Source: Phoenix dactylifera
Lineage: Eukaryota > Streptophyta > Magnoliopsida > Arecales > Arecaceae
Assembly: GCF_009389715.1 (NCBI RefSeq)
Contig: NC_052394.1
Span: 23,745,399 to 23,809,398, forward strand
DNA: 64,000 nt
Direction: 5' to 3'
Part shown: in pieces, positions 36,406 to 49,090 of the stretch
Layout: the number at the start of each line of letters is the position of its first letter
How positions within the stretch are numbered: the first letter of the stretch is position 1
The notes under the pieces: model-generated
Seen by the model: only the letters and a program-made list of their open reading frames with translations
What the model was told of the DNA's origin: nothing
The model's database searches: none
Program-made: the position numbers and the translations under genes

Positions 36406-39400
36406 ATGGTACGGTCTCTCTTCTTCCTAGTGTCTGCTCTTGCAATCATTGGATCCGTCGCACATGCGGCCGTCGTGGAGTACACTTTTGAGGTATAAAC
36501 CTAATTGCTTCCAAGCACGTTGTTTTTGCTCGTCTTATTTCAATTCAATGCTTTATCTTTTCTCTCCTTTATGCCACCCGAATTCCCGTTTTGTACGAAA
36601 AAAAAGTTCGAGGAAAAAAAGGACAAAACCTCTCGCATGTTTGCATTTCTTTCTAGAAATTCAAAAACAATGTGCTTTGGATGCTTCGAGCCGGCTGATG
36701 CATCTTGAGGTGCGTCTAACATATTGGCCCCACTCCTTGAAAACAAGGACGTCTAGCGAAATACAAAAGCCAATTGAGAGTCCTCAAGAAGAGAGATTGC
36801 CGAAACGAATTTAAAAGAGTTTGTTTTCATTGGAGCGGGATGTTGTATTTGGTATACATGTTATGCAAACATTCAGTTCTGGATGAGTTTGCTAGCTAGC
36901 AACTTGGTTCCTTTGTCGAACAAGAAACTCAAAGCCCTCTGCACGTTGCAGTTTGTTCTGCTGGAAATTCTCCATTTTTTCTGCACAAAGACATAAGTGG
37001 TGCCCACATAGACATTATTTTCATTGTTCTGGCAACATTAATTATTAGTTAGCATGTTAGCGATGACATATTCCGGATTCTGAAAAGGCTTACAATGCCC
37101 TGTTGTGTAGGTGGCTAACTTGACCATAACTCGGCTGTGCAAAAGCAAAGTCATCACAGCAGTAAATGGGACGCTGCCCGGTCCAACCATCGAAGTTAAC
37201 GAGGGTGATACGTTGAAGGTTCACGTCATCAATATATCGCCCTACAACATGTCGATCCACTGGTAAGATTGTGTCCTAACCATATCATCATTGGAATATT
37301 TACGTTAATTTTTGCAAAGAAGGGGTGGCAACTGAAGTCTTACTATGCTACCAAACTCTCGATCGGTGTCCCGTCCGTGGCGGTGGGCGCAGGCATGGGG
37401 TGTTTCAGATGCTAAGTGGTTGGGCTGACGGGCCTGACATGATAACTCAATGCCCAATACGACCCGGGAAGAGATACACTTACCAATTCAATGTCACTGG
37501 CCAAGAGGGAACGCTGTGGTGGCACTCCCACGTCTCGGTCCACCGAGCTACAGTCTATGGCGCCCTCATCATCCGACCCAGAGGAGGACGCCAAGCCTAT
37601 CCCTTTCCCAAACCTTTCAAGGAAGTCCCCATTCTACTAGGTACACGTACACGTACATATTCAAAAAAAAAAAAAAATCGCATTTTAGTTGCAAATTCTC
37701 TTTCAGAATAATCTTCAACATGACTAATAATATGACCACCGATATCTACGTCCAGGCGAGTGGTGGATTGACGACGTGGTGGACGTCCACCACCAGGCAT
37801 ATTTAACGGGTGGCGCCCCCAATATTTCCGATGCTTTTACCATCAATGGAAAGCCCGGCGACCTCTACAATTGTTCCAGTACAGGTAAGTATTCGATACA
37901 GTGGAGGCTAGCACTGTCGTCTATGTCTATTATGCATGTCAAGCTAGCGTTGATTTTGTCCGCCTAGCTCATGAACTAGAGCAAATTAAAGTTGGCCGCA
38001 TGAACAAATCGCAACGATGATTAATCTTCCTTCTTCAATGCAAAAAAAAAAAAAAAATCCAATAACATTGGTTGGTTAATGTCAAATATTAATTCATGTG
38101 AGTAACGAGAAGTTAATATTGGATTGGCAAGCAGAGATCTATAAGATGGAGGTGGAGCAGGGCAAGACCTACATGCTCCGGATCATCAACGCTGCACTCG
38201 GTAACCAGCTCTTCTTCAAGGTGGCTGGACACTCCTTCACAGTTGTCGCCGTGGACGCCAGCTACACCAAGCCCTACAAAACTGATGTGGTGGTCCTCGG
38301 ACCTGGCCAGACCGTGGACGCCCTCATGGTCGCCAACGCCCCGCCAGCCCGCTACTACATGGCCGCCCAGGCGTACATCACCACGGCCCCTCCACCTCCC
38401 CCTCGTCCACCCTTCGACAACACCACCACCACCGGTATAGTCGAGTACAACTCCACCAACCCATCTTCGCAACATGTGACGGCAACCATGCCCTCCTTCT
38501 TCGACAGCGGCATCGCCGACCACTTCTCCACCAACTTAACCAGTCTGGTCAGGCCAGGCGATCCCACCGTGCCTCTCCAGATGGATGAGCGAATGTTCGT
38601 AGTTTATGGATTCGGCATCGCTGCTTGCGAACCGGGACAAGTGTTATGCAATCAGACTCAAGGAGCGCTCGCCGCTCGCATGAACAACGTGTCCTTCCAG
38701 TCCCCCACGACGATGTCCTTGTTGGAGGCACATTTCAAGGGTGTCAACGGGATTTACACGTCCGACTTTCCCCAGAAGCCGCCGATGACATTCGACTACA
38801 CAAACGCCAGCGTGAACGCTGCTCCAGCTCCGCAGCCACTGATGTTCACGGCGAGGGCTACGAAATTGAAGAAGTTGAAGTACAACTCCACCGTCGAGAT
38901 GGTGCTGCAGAACACGGCGATCCTCGGAGTCGAGAACCACCCAATGCACCTCCACGGCTTCAACTTCTTTGTACTGGCGCAGGGGTATGGGAACTACAAC
39001 GCGACGACGGCAGTGAAGAGATACAACCTGGTGGACCCGCAGGTGAGGAACACCATCGGCGTTCCCGCCGGCGGTTGGACGGTTATCCGATTCACCGCCA
39101 ACAACCCAGGTACGTACCCCTTTTTTTTTTTTTGTCAAAAACGGTATTTTAATTCAAACAACTGCAATCTGCCAAGGTACACCTACTTCGGAATGCTATC
39201 CAGTACCTACTACATGTCAAAATCTATCCATTTTTCTGACTGACCCCGTCAAAATGATGGATTGGCTAATTAATCGATTCTCTTGTTGTTACTGGGTCCC
39301 ATGATATTTTGATGACACGTACAGGTGTATGGATCATGCACTGTCACCTTGACGCCCACCTGTCGATCGGGTTGGCGATGGCTTTCGAGGTGGAGAATGG

Positions 39401-39455
39401 ACCCACGCCGGAAACTACCCTTCCACCACCCCCTCCGGACTTTCCCAGTTGTTAG
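36406..39455 (+). CDS. laccase 2 (secreted multicopper oxidase), six exons
   Basis: Exons 36406-36492, 37111-37262, 37393-37640, 37756-37884, 38135-39109 and 39325-39455 join to 1722 nt, 573 aa. Exons 1, 2, 3, 4 and 6 match laccase 1 in length exactly. Exon 5 is 21 nt longer, apparently through a Pro-rich insert ([10 protein letters not shown]). A signal peptide (about residues 1-22) is followed by three cupredoxin domains. Ligands: H79-W-H81-G, W-H124-S-H126, H474-P-M-H477-L-H479-G and H536-C537-H538-x3-H542, with axial Leu547; all consensus. The expected role is oxidation of phenolics in the apoplast, in lignin or tannin-type polymerisation. Intron 5 carries a short poly(T)-led LINE-like tail. 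All joins follow GT-AG and keep frame, so the gene looks functional. Confidence 0.93.
39118..39173 (-). mobile_element. short LINE-tail insertion in laccase 2 intron 5
   Basis: Thirteen T followed by gtcaaaaacggtattttaat resembles the 3' end of the window's intact LINE (53050 onward: poly(T), then ggttaaaacggcaattcat). The hexamer aggtac occurs on both sides. Intron 5 of laccase 1 lacks it and is only 94 bp, against 215 bp here. Confidence 0.4.
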
Positions 39456-40678
39456 AAGAAGCAGATGAAGGAAGCAAACAGCTGGGAACATGGTTTTCCT
39501 AGTTTTCTTTTGTTGTGCCATTACACAGTGTCATTCCTTTTCTTTTGATCTTTTTTGTAAAAAAAAAAAAAAAAAAAAAACTTAAAGATGGGTTTGATGG
39601 TTCCTTCAGAGCTCAAAATAAGAGCTAGGGTTTAAAAATGATCATTTTGTGAAATGTGTGGACTGCCAATAAAAAGCCAAGTTTTCTTATTTCTGGGCCA
39701 TTTTGGACTTCAATGGTGTGACAGATGATATAATACAGAAGTTCGAACTGGAAGCAATTCGAGCTTTCCCATTCTTCCTTCGTGCATTTTCTGAGTCAGA
39801 GAAGTTAGGTTCCTCGCTCTAAGAACGAAAGAGATTGGGTTCCAACCTATTTCTCTGGAAAAAAAAAAGCACTGAAGGGTGCCAACTCTCCTGACCGTGT
39901 AATGTTTCTTGGGACGCACCCATAATGAGCAACATCCAGATCGCCTGCCGAGCGCAATAGGCCCGTGGATTTTTTTCCTCGGCATCATTTTCCTTTCAGT
40001 AAATTGATAGCCGGTCTCTTCATCTAGCGGACCATAAGTGTATATATAGAGAGATAATCTAAATGTGTGCATGGACAATATAACTATGTACGAGAACTCG
40101 TACAAATATATGTAATATAAGTTTATGTTTTTGCAAATCTTATATAAGTGTGTACGGGATTAAAAATTAAATGCTAATAATTAAAGGATCATGCATTAGA
40201 GTCAGGTTAAAAAAAGAATGATCGGGTATTAAGTTCCATCGTGAATCACTTCATGTGGCAGTTGGCAACCCTTATGCAAATGCACATCTTTATTATTAAA
40301 ACACTCGATCAAAAAATAAACACCGGTGAGATTCCATAAAGATACAACATAGATATTATAAAGAAATTAGCTATATAATGCTATGATTATTTGACTTCTC
40401 AAATATGAGTTGTGTGATAAAGGATGCTTGGTTGGCGAGATTTGCACGTCACATGTTGTCAACATTAACATTAAATTTTAAAAAAGTAAGGTAGAGATGG
40501 GTAAGTATTTCTCAAGATCATAGTTGATTGAACATGATTACCCACATCAACATTACTTGCAGAATTATATTTTTTTAAAAAAAGCAACCAATCATATCTT
40601 GTTAATTTAAGCTTCATGGAACTTGATAGAGCCAGTATAACTAATTTGTTTGACTTAATTTTTTTTAAAAAAAAACAG

Positions 40679-40790
40679 GTGCCCGGTTTATGCATTGCCA
40701 CCTAGATGGCTAGATGTCGACTTACCGCTAGGCTTGACGATGGGTTTCAAGGTGGAGAGCAAGCTAACCCCAAATTTGACCCTTCCTCTC
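40679..40790 (+). pseudogene. broken last exon of a third laccase
   Basis: After an intact-looking acceptor (aacag|gt), the plus strand reads ARFMHCHLD, the T1/T3 copper motif of a laccase last exon. It then breaks at an 8-bp tandem duplication (ctagatgg/ctagatgt, 40702-40717) that shifts the frame and creates a TAG. The next frame resumes with LPLGLTMGFKVESKLTPN, and the last T1 ligand His reads as Asp. No other laccase exons were found in 39460-40678. Either a tandem copy lost most of its body or only the last exon was duplicated. Confidence 0.8.
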
Positions 40791-43715
40791 GAGAGATTAT
40801 TGGACGGACCGGGTCCGGTGGACCAGTCCAATAGTCACTCACGACGTTACCCCCCCACTTCCCTCTATATTTAAACTAGTCAAGATCAAAACAGGGGATG
40901 GGAATTCATCCTGTCGCCACATATATGCCTCGGGATTTGGACTGGTCCATTGCATCTGATCCATCTAATAATTTCTTCTCTCGAGGCCCCTTCTTGACTT
41001 TCCTCAATGTTGCAACAACAAAAGGAAAGGGACATCTGCAGAGAAGATATAAAATAAAAAGAATATGAAAGAAAGGAAGAAACCCCCTCTTTCACATGTT
41101 TTTCCATTTTATTAAAACTTGTATCTAGACACTTACTATTTTTTTCCCTTGGAAAGTTGATATCACGGTCTCAATTTAATCTGTACTTATTATGAATCGG
41201 AAATACAAAGAGCCCATTAACCAATGAACTACCAAATACTTCATTTGGAAGTAAATGCATTCTACTTAACTCTTAGGTTATTACTGAAATGTGAAATATT
41301 TAAACATGAACAAGCAAACCTGGCCATTTAATCTATGTAATTAAGTACTACAAATGTCGCATATTTTAACATTTTTTTCTTTCTGAGTATCAGTAGGCAA
41401 GGTTTACCGAAATTCATTAAAATCATGAATCACTGTAAAGACAAGATGCAAACCATGGACATTGATACCTAAATCCCAATAACCTTAACAATTGGACTAT
41501 TAACACGCTCGTTTATACTTCAATAGTATCTCAACAACAATATGGTTAAAGATAGTCCTTCATCAGATTTCTGAGGGTTTTGTGGTATTGAGGGAGGCTA
41601 CGTCCAGTTTTTTTTAGCCTAAACAGACTGGTGAACCAAAAAAACAAAAGAAAAAAAAACAAATATAGTGATCTAGTAAGAGCTTCATCTTTTCCTATTT
41701 ACCATGGCCCAGCGGAGCAGTGGAGGCAATGTTTTAAAATGCAACTAGACGGTGATTGCAAAAACCTGCCTCCGCCTGCCCTCATGTGGGTCCTGTATGA
41801 GAGCTGGGCCAGGCCCGTTCTGCTCACCTGCCTGAGCCTCTCTCGCGCGAAGCCAAACTGAAATCCGATCGGGCATTATACCAAACAAGTAGCGTGCACT
41901 AACTGACTCTGGTCAAGGCCTCAACCTCATTTCCAAGAATCTTCTGCTGTTGTGCAGTGCATATTGCAATCGCTACATGCGCATGCAGCAGGCGAAGTTT
42001 CATACGTAATCAAGCAAATGCTGCATAAAACCCATATAATTTTATTCCATTATTTATCCTCTCTCGTTTTTTCAACAGGTGATTCTATTATCACGTTATA
42101 TTTTCTTTCAAATTCCTGTAATGCCTACCATGCTTTATTGCATCGGTCCAAATCTACAATGCCTTGCTTGTTACAAGTAAAATAATGCTAAATGTATCCC
42201 GACTTAAAGCGACATAATTTGTCATAACTCAGAATCTTACTTAAAAAAGTTAATCGGAAGGTATTATTTAGATTTCTTAGTTCGGTATAAATATCGAAGA
42301 TCTACCCAATACATAGCAGATATTAAACTAAACGCATGTCCGTACTGGACCTCACAGACTCCTTAGGCTAAGGGTTCCAAGTCCATTCAAATTCAATCAC
42401 AAGTACCACAAATATAACCTAAACTCGTACGATAATCCTTCCGAGTTTATATAGGCTATGAGTCAGGTTTGCCTTGATACCGTTTGTCACAAGCCAAGGC
42501 TTGAGATTCTACGCTTGCATTGGCAAAGTACCAATGCTTCTGTGAGTCCATGTTTGTCAGTGATGATTTACGTTTAACACGTGCAAAACTAATGCACATC
42601 TATTCAGTATCCTGTATACAGGACTGACATGAAAATGCTGCATGTGTATCAGCAGGAAATTTCCAATATTCTGGTAGACTGACTTACAACTTGTTTGCGA
42701 AGCATGGAATCTGTTCTGTTTGGAGGAAGGGAGCTCCAGACAAGTACTAATAGCATATTTATCCTAAAATGTAGCTAACAGTATATTTCTACAAACCATA
42801 GTTACCTAATTAAATTTTAAGAACATAAAACTATATGTAGTCCTTCTGAAATTGGCTCGAAGGAAAGCTTGATTTTTATAAATGAAAGCACAAGACAAGA
42901 ATATGAAGATATAATTAAAACACCCCTGTTAATTTGTTTTCCCCTCTAGATATCAGCCCTTAATCGAAAAGATGGAAGAAAAAGGAGGTAATGTAAGAAA
43001 TGAATGAAAGCGAACTTTAGCAGATAAAGCCACTGGTTATCAATGATAGAAGTTATGGGCATATGATTTGCTTAATATAATGATGTGGATCTGAGCAGCA
43101 TCCCTACAATCTATAGGATATCTTTGTAACTAGGCCGGTGGCTTCCATCTATTGGTAGCGTGTACTCATCATTAGACTGTAATAGCACTCGGATAGCATG
43201 TGCAGTACCATCTTCCGAATTTGTGCCAAATCTGTTAGAATAGGCACCATCTCATATGATAAGATCATGCATGTGCAAGACCAGCCTTGCAAACTTAACG
43301 AACAAGGCAAAAACAATCAAGTACACGTCACCTTATAGAGCTCATGAACCCTCTTTTCCTTAAAAAAGTGGAAACAAACAAACATTTCTGTGTTTGAGGG
43401 TGACAAGAGGAAAGCTTAAATTAAAGAACTCAATCATGTGCACCAAAGGAAACGCCAAATGACTCGTTAAGCAGAAGTGAGCAGACTATATTAGAGCTGC
43501 GCATCCGACCACAGCCTCTTATCTTGGCAAAACTAGGTAACTTAGCCTGCTAATATTAAATGATTCAATTATTAGTGAGAGATGATGGAGTTAAAGTTGT
43601 GGCTTCTGGAAGAATTTGATCGAGTCACATTGACCCATCGATCAGCATCACCAAAACAATGATTACCAGAAGAACATCTGGCCCCCTCAGTCCCTTATTA
43701 ATTCTTCGGGGATCC

Positions 43716-43717
<2 letters not shown>
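40791..43717. other. intergenic, no gene recognised
   Basis: AT-rich. Frames at 41631-41861 and 41952-42185 have no domain. Confidence 0.45.

Positions 43718-43755
<38 letters not shown>
43718..43755. repeat. (CT)n microsatellite
   Basis: A pure CT tract of about 38 bp. Other short GA/CT tracts lie at about 18354-18376, 26087-26105, 46581-46601 and 47790-47809. Confidence 0.95.
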
Positions 43756-43757
<2 letters not shown>

Positions 43758-43817
43758 TCAACATTTGGATGAGTTCGAAGAATTGGTTAAATGAAAAATT
43801 CCATTGGGGGTCCCTTG

Positions 43818-43995
43818 TTAATCATAAATTAAAAAATGGAACCATTTCATCCCTTCACTGGAAAGACAAAAAAAAAAAAAAAAAAAATCTTGATTTGGGT
43901 TCTTGCACTTCAGAATCACAAATTAAATAGAACCATCTCACTCCTTTACTGGAAAGACGAATGATACCCTTGATTTGGGGGTGCTTGCACTTTGG
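43818..43995. repeat. two-copy tandem duplication of about 90-100 bp
   Basis: aatcataaattaaa...ggaaccattt...cactggaaagac...cttgatttggg...cttgcactt is followed by aatcacaaattaaa...gaaccatct...tactggaaagac...cttgatttggg...cttgcacttt. The copies have diverged, and an A run has grown in the first one (43868-43887). Confidence 0.7.
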
Positions 43996-46900
43996 TGATT
44001 CTGTGCAATTTGTCACTCAAATAGAAAGGAATAAAAGAACACGAGGAGTATATTAGGATGGCCCAAAAGAATGCTGTAGTTACCCAGAAGATAACACCCC
44101 ATGCATCAATCTAGTAATACCCGTCCGCATGTATCTGTGGTCTGAGGCAGATGGTTTTACGAAACAGAACTTAACAAGGAATAATACCAACCCCAGCTCA
44201 TGATTAAGAACAAGAAAAAGGAAGAATATGTGCGCATACTTGCACGAATATATTGAAGGAAGTGTGGAATGCAAGGCTTCTTCTAATCAGCTTACTTGAT
44301 TCCCGAAAGGCCATAAGAAGCTTCCTACGCACCTTTGTTCATACTTGTAAGTCATGAAATGGTGAGATACTTTAAGCAAGAGGTCTCCTCTTGAAATAAA
44401 TATGGTTTGTAATAGTCTTAAAGGTGCTTTTTATATGATTATAACTGGATTATGGAAAGCATCCTTTACATGCGGACAATGATCAAAAAGGAAAATAACT
44501 CCTGTCACATCATTTGCGATGAAAAGAAGGTTTCCAAACAGTAAAGGGGGCCTTCCTCACGGCCTTCACTTAACTTTGCACCTGCTGTTACTATACAAGT
44601 GCAACTATCTACCACACTCCAGAGGGTGGAAGGTGAGTGATTGGACCAAACATTAAAGCAACATACCAAATTATGATTCTTAAATCATCTTTACTTGTTG
44701 CACAAATGTTTTCATGGGCATCATGGAGGCCATGTTGGTTCGAGGATCCCAACTTGTAAGAAAAACATTCGAATCTCCACACTAAAAACGGAATGATCAA
44801 AGAAATGATGAGACTCTATGCTGTCTTATTCTTAGTGAATATGACGCTTATTTTAATACTTCATTGGTTTTAATCTTGCATGCTGGGGGAGAAAAGGCAG
44901 AAGGTAGGCATCTGGAAGTGCCATCTGCTGGTCATCTTCCAAATGTATTCAAGAACAAGGACTTGATGCAGAGCATGTGGCAAGACAAGTGGGGTCTGTT
45001 TTGCTGGAACCAAATGGGGGTGAACTTCGGTAAGATTCTTCACCATATGGAGAGACGTAGCAGTAGAGATATGATGGGGTTTTGATAATACTGATATGTT
45101 AACGGGAGATGATTTCAGTTGTGGGCAACAGGATCCATGCATCCAGTGAGCTCTAGTGTTACTATAGTTGGGTGACGAGGGGGTTAAAGCCAGCACTTAT
45201 GTCCAGTAGAGGAGACAAGAGAACCAACCTTAGTGATCTGCCCTTGTGATGCGCCAAACATGTATACCATGAATCCTCCCACAACGAGGCCATCGCCATT
45301 TATCTCATTTTACTGTTTCAACTAAATTTAGGAACTGAAAGAAAGGAGCAAAGATACGTCCTCAAAGTTCCAATCTGTAAAACAATGGCATTTTCCATCT
45401 CAGTTATTTGATGGGGTGAACTACTGACAATAACGATCATCTTCCTCACAGCATTCAAATCATTCCAAAGAATTACATCCTGTCTTGGAAAAAGGTATTG
45501 TTTGATGATAATGACCCCCACAAAGAAGCGGAGCACTCAAAGAATTAATATTATGCAATAAACTCCTCTCAAAAAAAAGAAGAAAACGTACGTAATAAAT
45601 GGCATTCCGATATTCTATGGTTGGATAAAATTTTCGAGGCCATTTGTTCATGTAATTCTTGACTATGCACTCTAAAATAATAAACATACAATAACGACAT
45701 TAAGAGAAACATAGTTTAGTGGTTAATTTGTAAACAATAGATATGGTGGAGCCAGGATGCCATATTTTAACCAAGGGTAAACAGGCTTTATAGATTAGTC
45801 TCTTTAAAAAGGTGCACACTTAGGGAACAGTTACACATGGGTATAGGTTGTCAAGGGTAGTTATAATATTTCCCTCTTTTAGTTTAACAGCTTGAGCTTA
45901 AGGGTAATTATCATCTGTTAAGGCTAATATGCAGCATGTATCTCAACCCTAGCTAGCTGGTCATTGGTATAGGACCACAGTCTATCGACTCTTTTAGGAT
46001 AATAGCAACAGAAGACTGGGTATGCAAATAGAGGATGGGGGAGAATGATCATATGAATAGCACAATGATTGAAGTCGAACATCTCTCCGTCATGCTTCTT
46101 ATGCTTGCTCATGTGATTTACCAATGACACTAACATTATTTTCAATTACTTTGCACTCTGGCCCGACGGCTTATTGTCCCATCTTTAATTTTCATAAAGC
46201 AAAACAGATTTCTCGAAGTTTTAATCATGCAATCAAATGAAAGAGAAAACTATCTTACTGTAACTAACCACTTTGCAACCAAGAAAGCTAAACGGGAGAT
46301 AATATGACACTAACTAAACCATACTTATTGTTAAATTTAGATTGGATTAAAAAGAAAAAATCAATTGAGATGATACATCTGGAGGTTAGAAGGAAAGGGT
46401 TTTCATCATTCAATAAATGCTTTTCCTTCTTTCTTCCATTAGTCGATATACATTAACTGCAAAATCTAAACCTTTCCATGGGACAGCAGCAGATTTTCCC
46501 CCACTTGTGAGGCTATATTGGTAAATTACATCATGTTAAGCATGTTTCAAGCAACTGTATTGAGCTATTAAGATACGATAGAGAGAGAGAGAGAGAGAGA
46601 GCCTTTAAAAGGGGTCATCCTTCCTTACAATTTAAGTGCTCTTGCAGAACACCTCCACAGTTATGTTTGTGGTTTGTTGTTAGGGTATTCAGGAGGATGG
46701 AGAAAGAAAATTTTGCTGCGTTGATTGTAGCGTCTGTGGCACGAGGGAGCATCCAAAGGGATCGCATTGATCCGTTTTTTACAGGCATTTTTTGGTGGCA
46801 ATGGAACCCGGATCATGCGATCCTTTTGGATCCCTCCTCTAGCCATTTCTGTCAGCAACCATCTATTTCCTACGGTTCTCCTCCTTCTTTCTGTTTCTCT

Positions 46901-48550
46901 CCATTATTCATCATTATATTCCAAGGAAGATGAAGACAGCCCTTGTCAAACCAGTTAGCTTCACTACAGACCTCTGTGTTCCCGTTCTTACTACCAGATA
47001 TCATTCTCTACATTCTTTGCATCCTTACTACTGAGATGGATCTCAAATTCCATACAAAGAAGAGAAATTGCATGCTTTGTTATTTTGCTTTCTGAAGAAG
47101 TACATAGATGCAAAATATTTCATTCTTCTTATCTTGGCTAAATCATATTTTCTGTAGAAGGAAAATATGAACAAAACATGAGGATAGCTAAAAGAGAGAT
47201 GTTTAAAAGCCACTGAGGGCGACCACAACTTCGGCTGCGAGATGTTTATTTTGTCACAGGATAATTTTTTTTCATAAAAATTCTCACTAAACGGTTTTAT
47301 ATTTCAGTTCACATCTTATGGATGTCTTGTACTTCTTGTTTTGATACCTCAAGTGGTTTATTAATTCGTTGTGACAACTTAATTTAATTGATTTCATGAT
47401 GCAGAACAATATTTGCTAGAGTTATTGTTTTCTTATCTTATTTTGTTTATTTTTGTAGATAAACGTCAGAATTGAGCCTGTGGCATGTGGACCTAATTGT
47501 TTGTCTACAAGGATTGATATATAGTGAAGGTGCTGAATAGCACGCTCATCATAGAAGTAGAATTGCCTAGAATGATGCGTACTGATGAAAAGTTAGGATG
47601 CACACATGCACTGAATTAATTGTAGACAACTCCTAAAAAGATCTCCCAAGTTAGACATCAAACATAAAAGATAATCATTTTCCCAACTATCAAATTTTTG
47701 CATGCATCTTACCTCTATTCTTCAGCAATTAGTTGAATCTGAAAGGTGTTGCATATCAGGATCCCATTCTAGGTCAGCAAAGAGTTTACTTCTCTCTCTC
47801 TCTCTCTCTGAGAACATATGTCCTCTTGTAATCTTGATCAACAAAAACATATGTTTAAGAACTAGGATGCACATTGAAGTTCTGGGTGACACATAAAGCC
47901 CTGATGCAGTTTTTGTTTTTAGAGAAATTTCTCTGAAACGATTATAGTGCTGTTCCACTTTACTGATTGGAGGGAGCGAGGAACTGGGGTGAGCCGATGT
48001 TTTTGCATTTGGTGATACTGAAATTTGACGACAAAACAAATTGGACAGACAGAGGTCTTTTGACATTTTAGAGCTTTCAGTAATAAATTAGCTACTTCTT
48101 ACAGGCAGTTAAAACCCTCCTGCAACATGGGAACTAGTACGGACCCTGGGAAGTTGATATGAACCATTTGCGAGTGCAGTTGTTCTAAGCACCATAACAT
48201 AGGCCTCTGAAATCTTTGGTGACTGATTTGTGGACACCTATTTTAGTTAAAGGTGAATGAAGTACATGACGGAGGGGATTAGTTTAGGTCGACATTCAAC
48301 GAAGGAGTCATCCAGTATTGTCATGAGATGGTCTCCTACTTTTGGTCTCTTAAAAGGTGGATTTGTGGCAACTAACCACGTAATTTGTTGTTTGAGATGA
48401 AGTTTTGAGGCTAGTCAAAGAAATGTGGATTCTTGCAACTGATCGAGCAACCATAGCCGCTGTGCGCAATAGCTATTTATAGATATTAGAACTTGAACTA
48501 ATATCTTGGATGCATTGATATGCAGCAGCTCATTTTGATGTTATAGCTGT
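43996..48550. other. intergenic, no gene recognised
   Basis: AT-rich with short GA and CT microsatellites. Frames such as 44870-45196 (minus), 46667-46933 and 47722-48066 (minus) show no domain and no splice-supported extension. Confidence 0.45.
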
Positions 48551-48662
48551 ATGGATTTGAGATATTATACTATGTTTTGGCCTATTATGCTGCACCAGGA
48601 CATGCCACAACTCTTTGATAAATATCTTACATCCACCATTGTTGAGAACTTATTAGAGAAAT
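48551..48662 (+). other. left half of an unidentified open frame split by the LTR element
   Basis: An open frame from an ATG (MDLRYYTMFWPIML...) runs up to the target site. The frame on the far side of the LTR element, 55744-55948, is open and in register once the 5-bp duplication is counted once; together they give about 105 codons ending in a stop. I do not recognise the product. It may be an exon of a disrupted host gene, an older element, or chance. Confidence 0.3.
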
Positions 48663-49075
48663 TGATGGGGACATCAGAGCCCTTCATCCAGATGATCCTA
48701 AGCCTCCGGATTGAGCCAGACGCATTTATTTGCATATTTATTTTATTTTATTTCTGGATTTATTTGCATTTAGGGATTTATTTGTGGTTTATTTTATTTC
48801 TGGGTTTATTTACATTTTAGGACTTATTTGTGGTTTATTTGTGTTATTTGTGGGCTTATTAGGATTTATTGTTGTGTAAGGGGGTTTATGCAAATTGTGT
48901 ATTTGGGCCCTATATAAAAGGGACTATTCTCATGATTAGGGTTAATGAAGAATTAAAGATTTCTTTCCCCCACGTTTCCTCTTCTTCTCTTCTCCTCCCT
49001 TCTCCTTCTTCTCTTCTTCTTCCTCCTTCTCTTCCCCTCTTCTCCTTCTTCCATTTAAAACTTGGTCCGGCATCA
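48663..49075 (+). repeat. 5' LTR
   Basis: 413 bp, TGATG...CATCA. TATA-like TATATAAAAG lies near 48911-48920, with a CT-rich stretch toward the end. It matches the 3' LTR almost base for base. Confidence 0.93.
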
Positions 49076-49078
49076 ACT

Positions 49079-49090
49079 TGGTATCAGAGC
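49079..49090 (+). other. primer-binding site (tRNA-iMet type)
   Basis: TGGTATCAGAGC, three bases after the 5' LTR; complementary to the 3' end of plant initiator tRNA-Met. Confidence 0.85.

Noticed and set aside
38113-39138. Open frames antisense or out of frame to laccase 2 exon 5
   Set aside because: Shadows of a GC-rich coding exon.
46667-46958. Two overlapping plus frames of 63-88 codons
   Set aside because: No domain, no conserved motif and no splice-supported extension.
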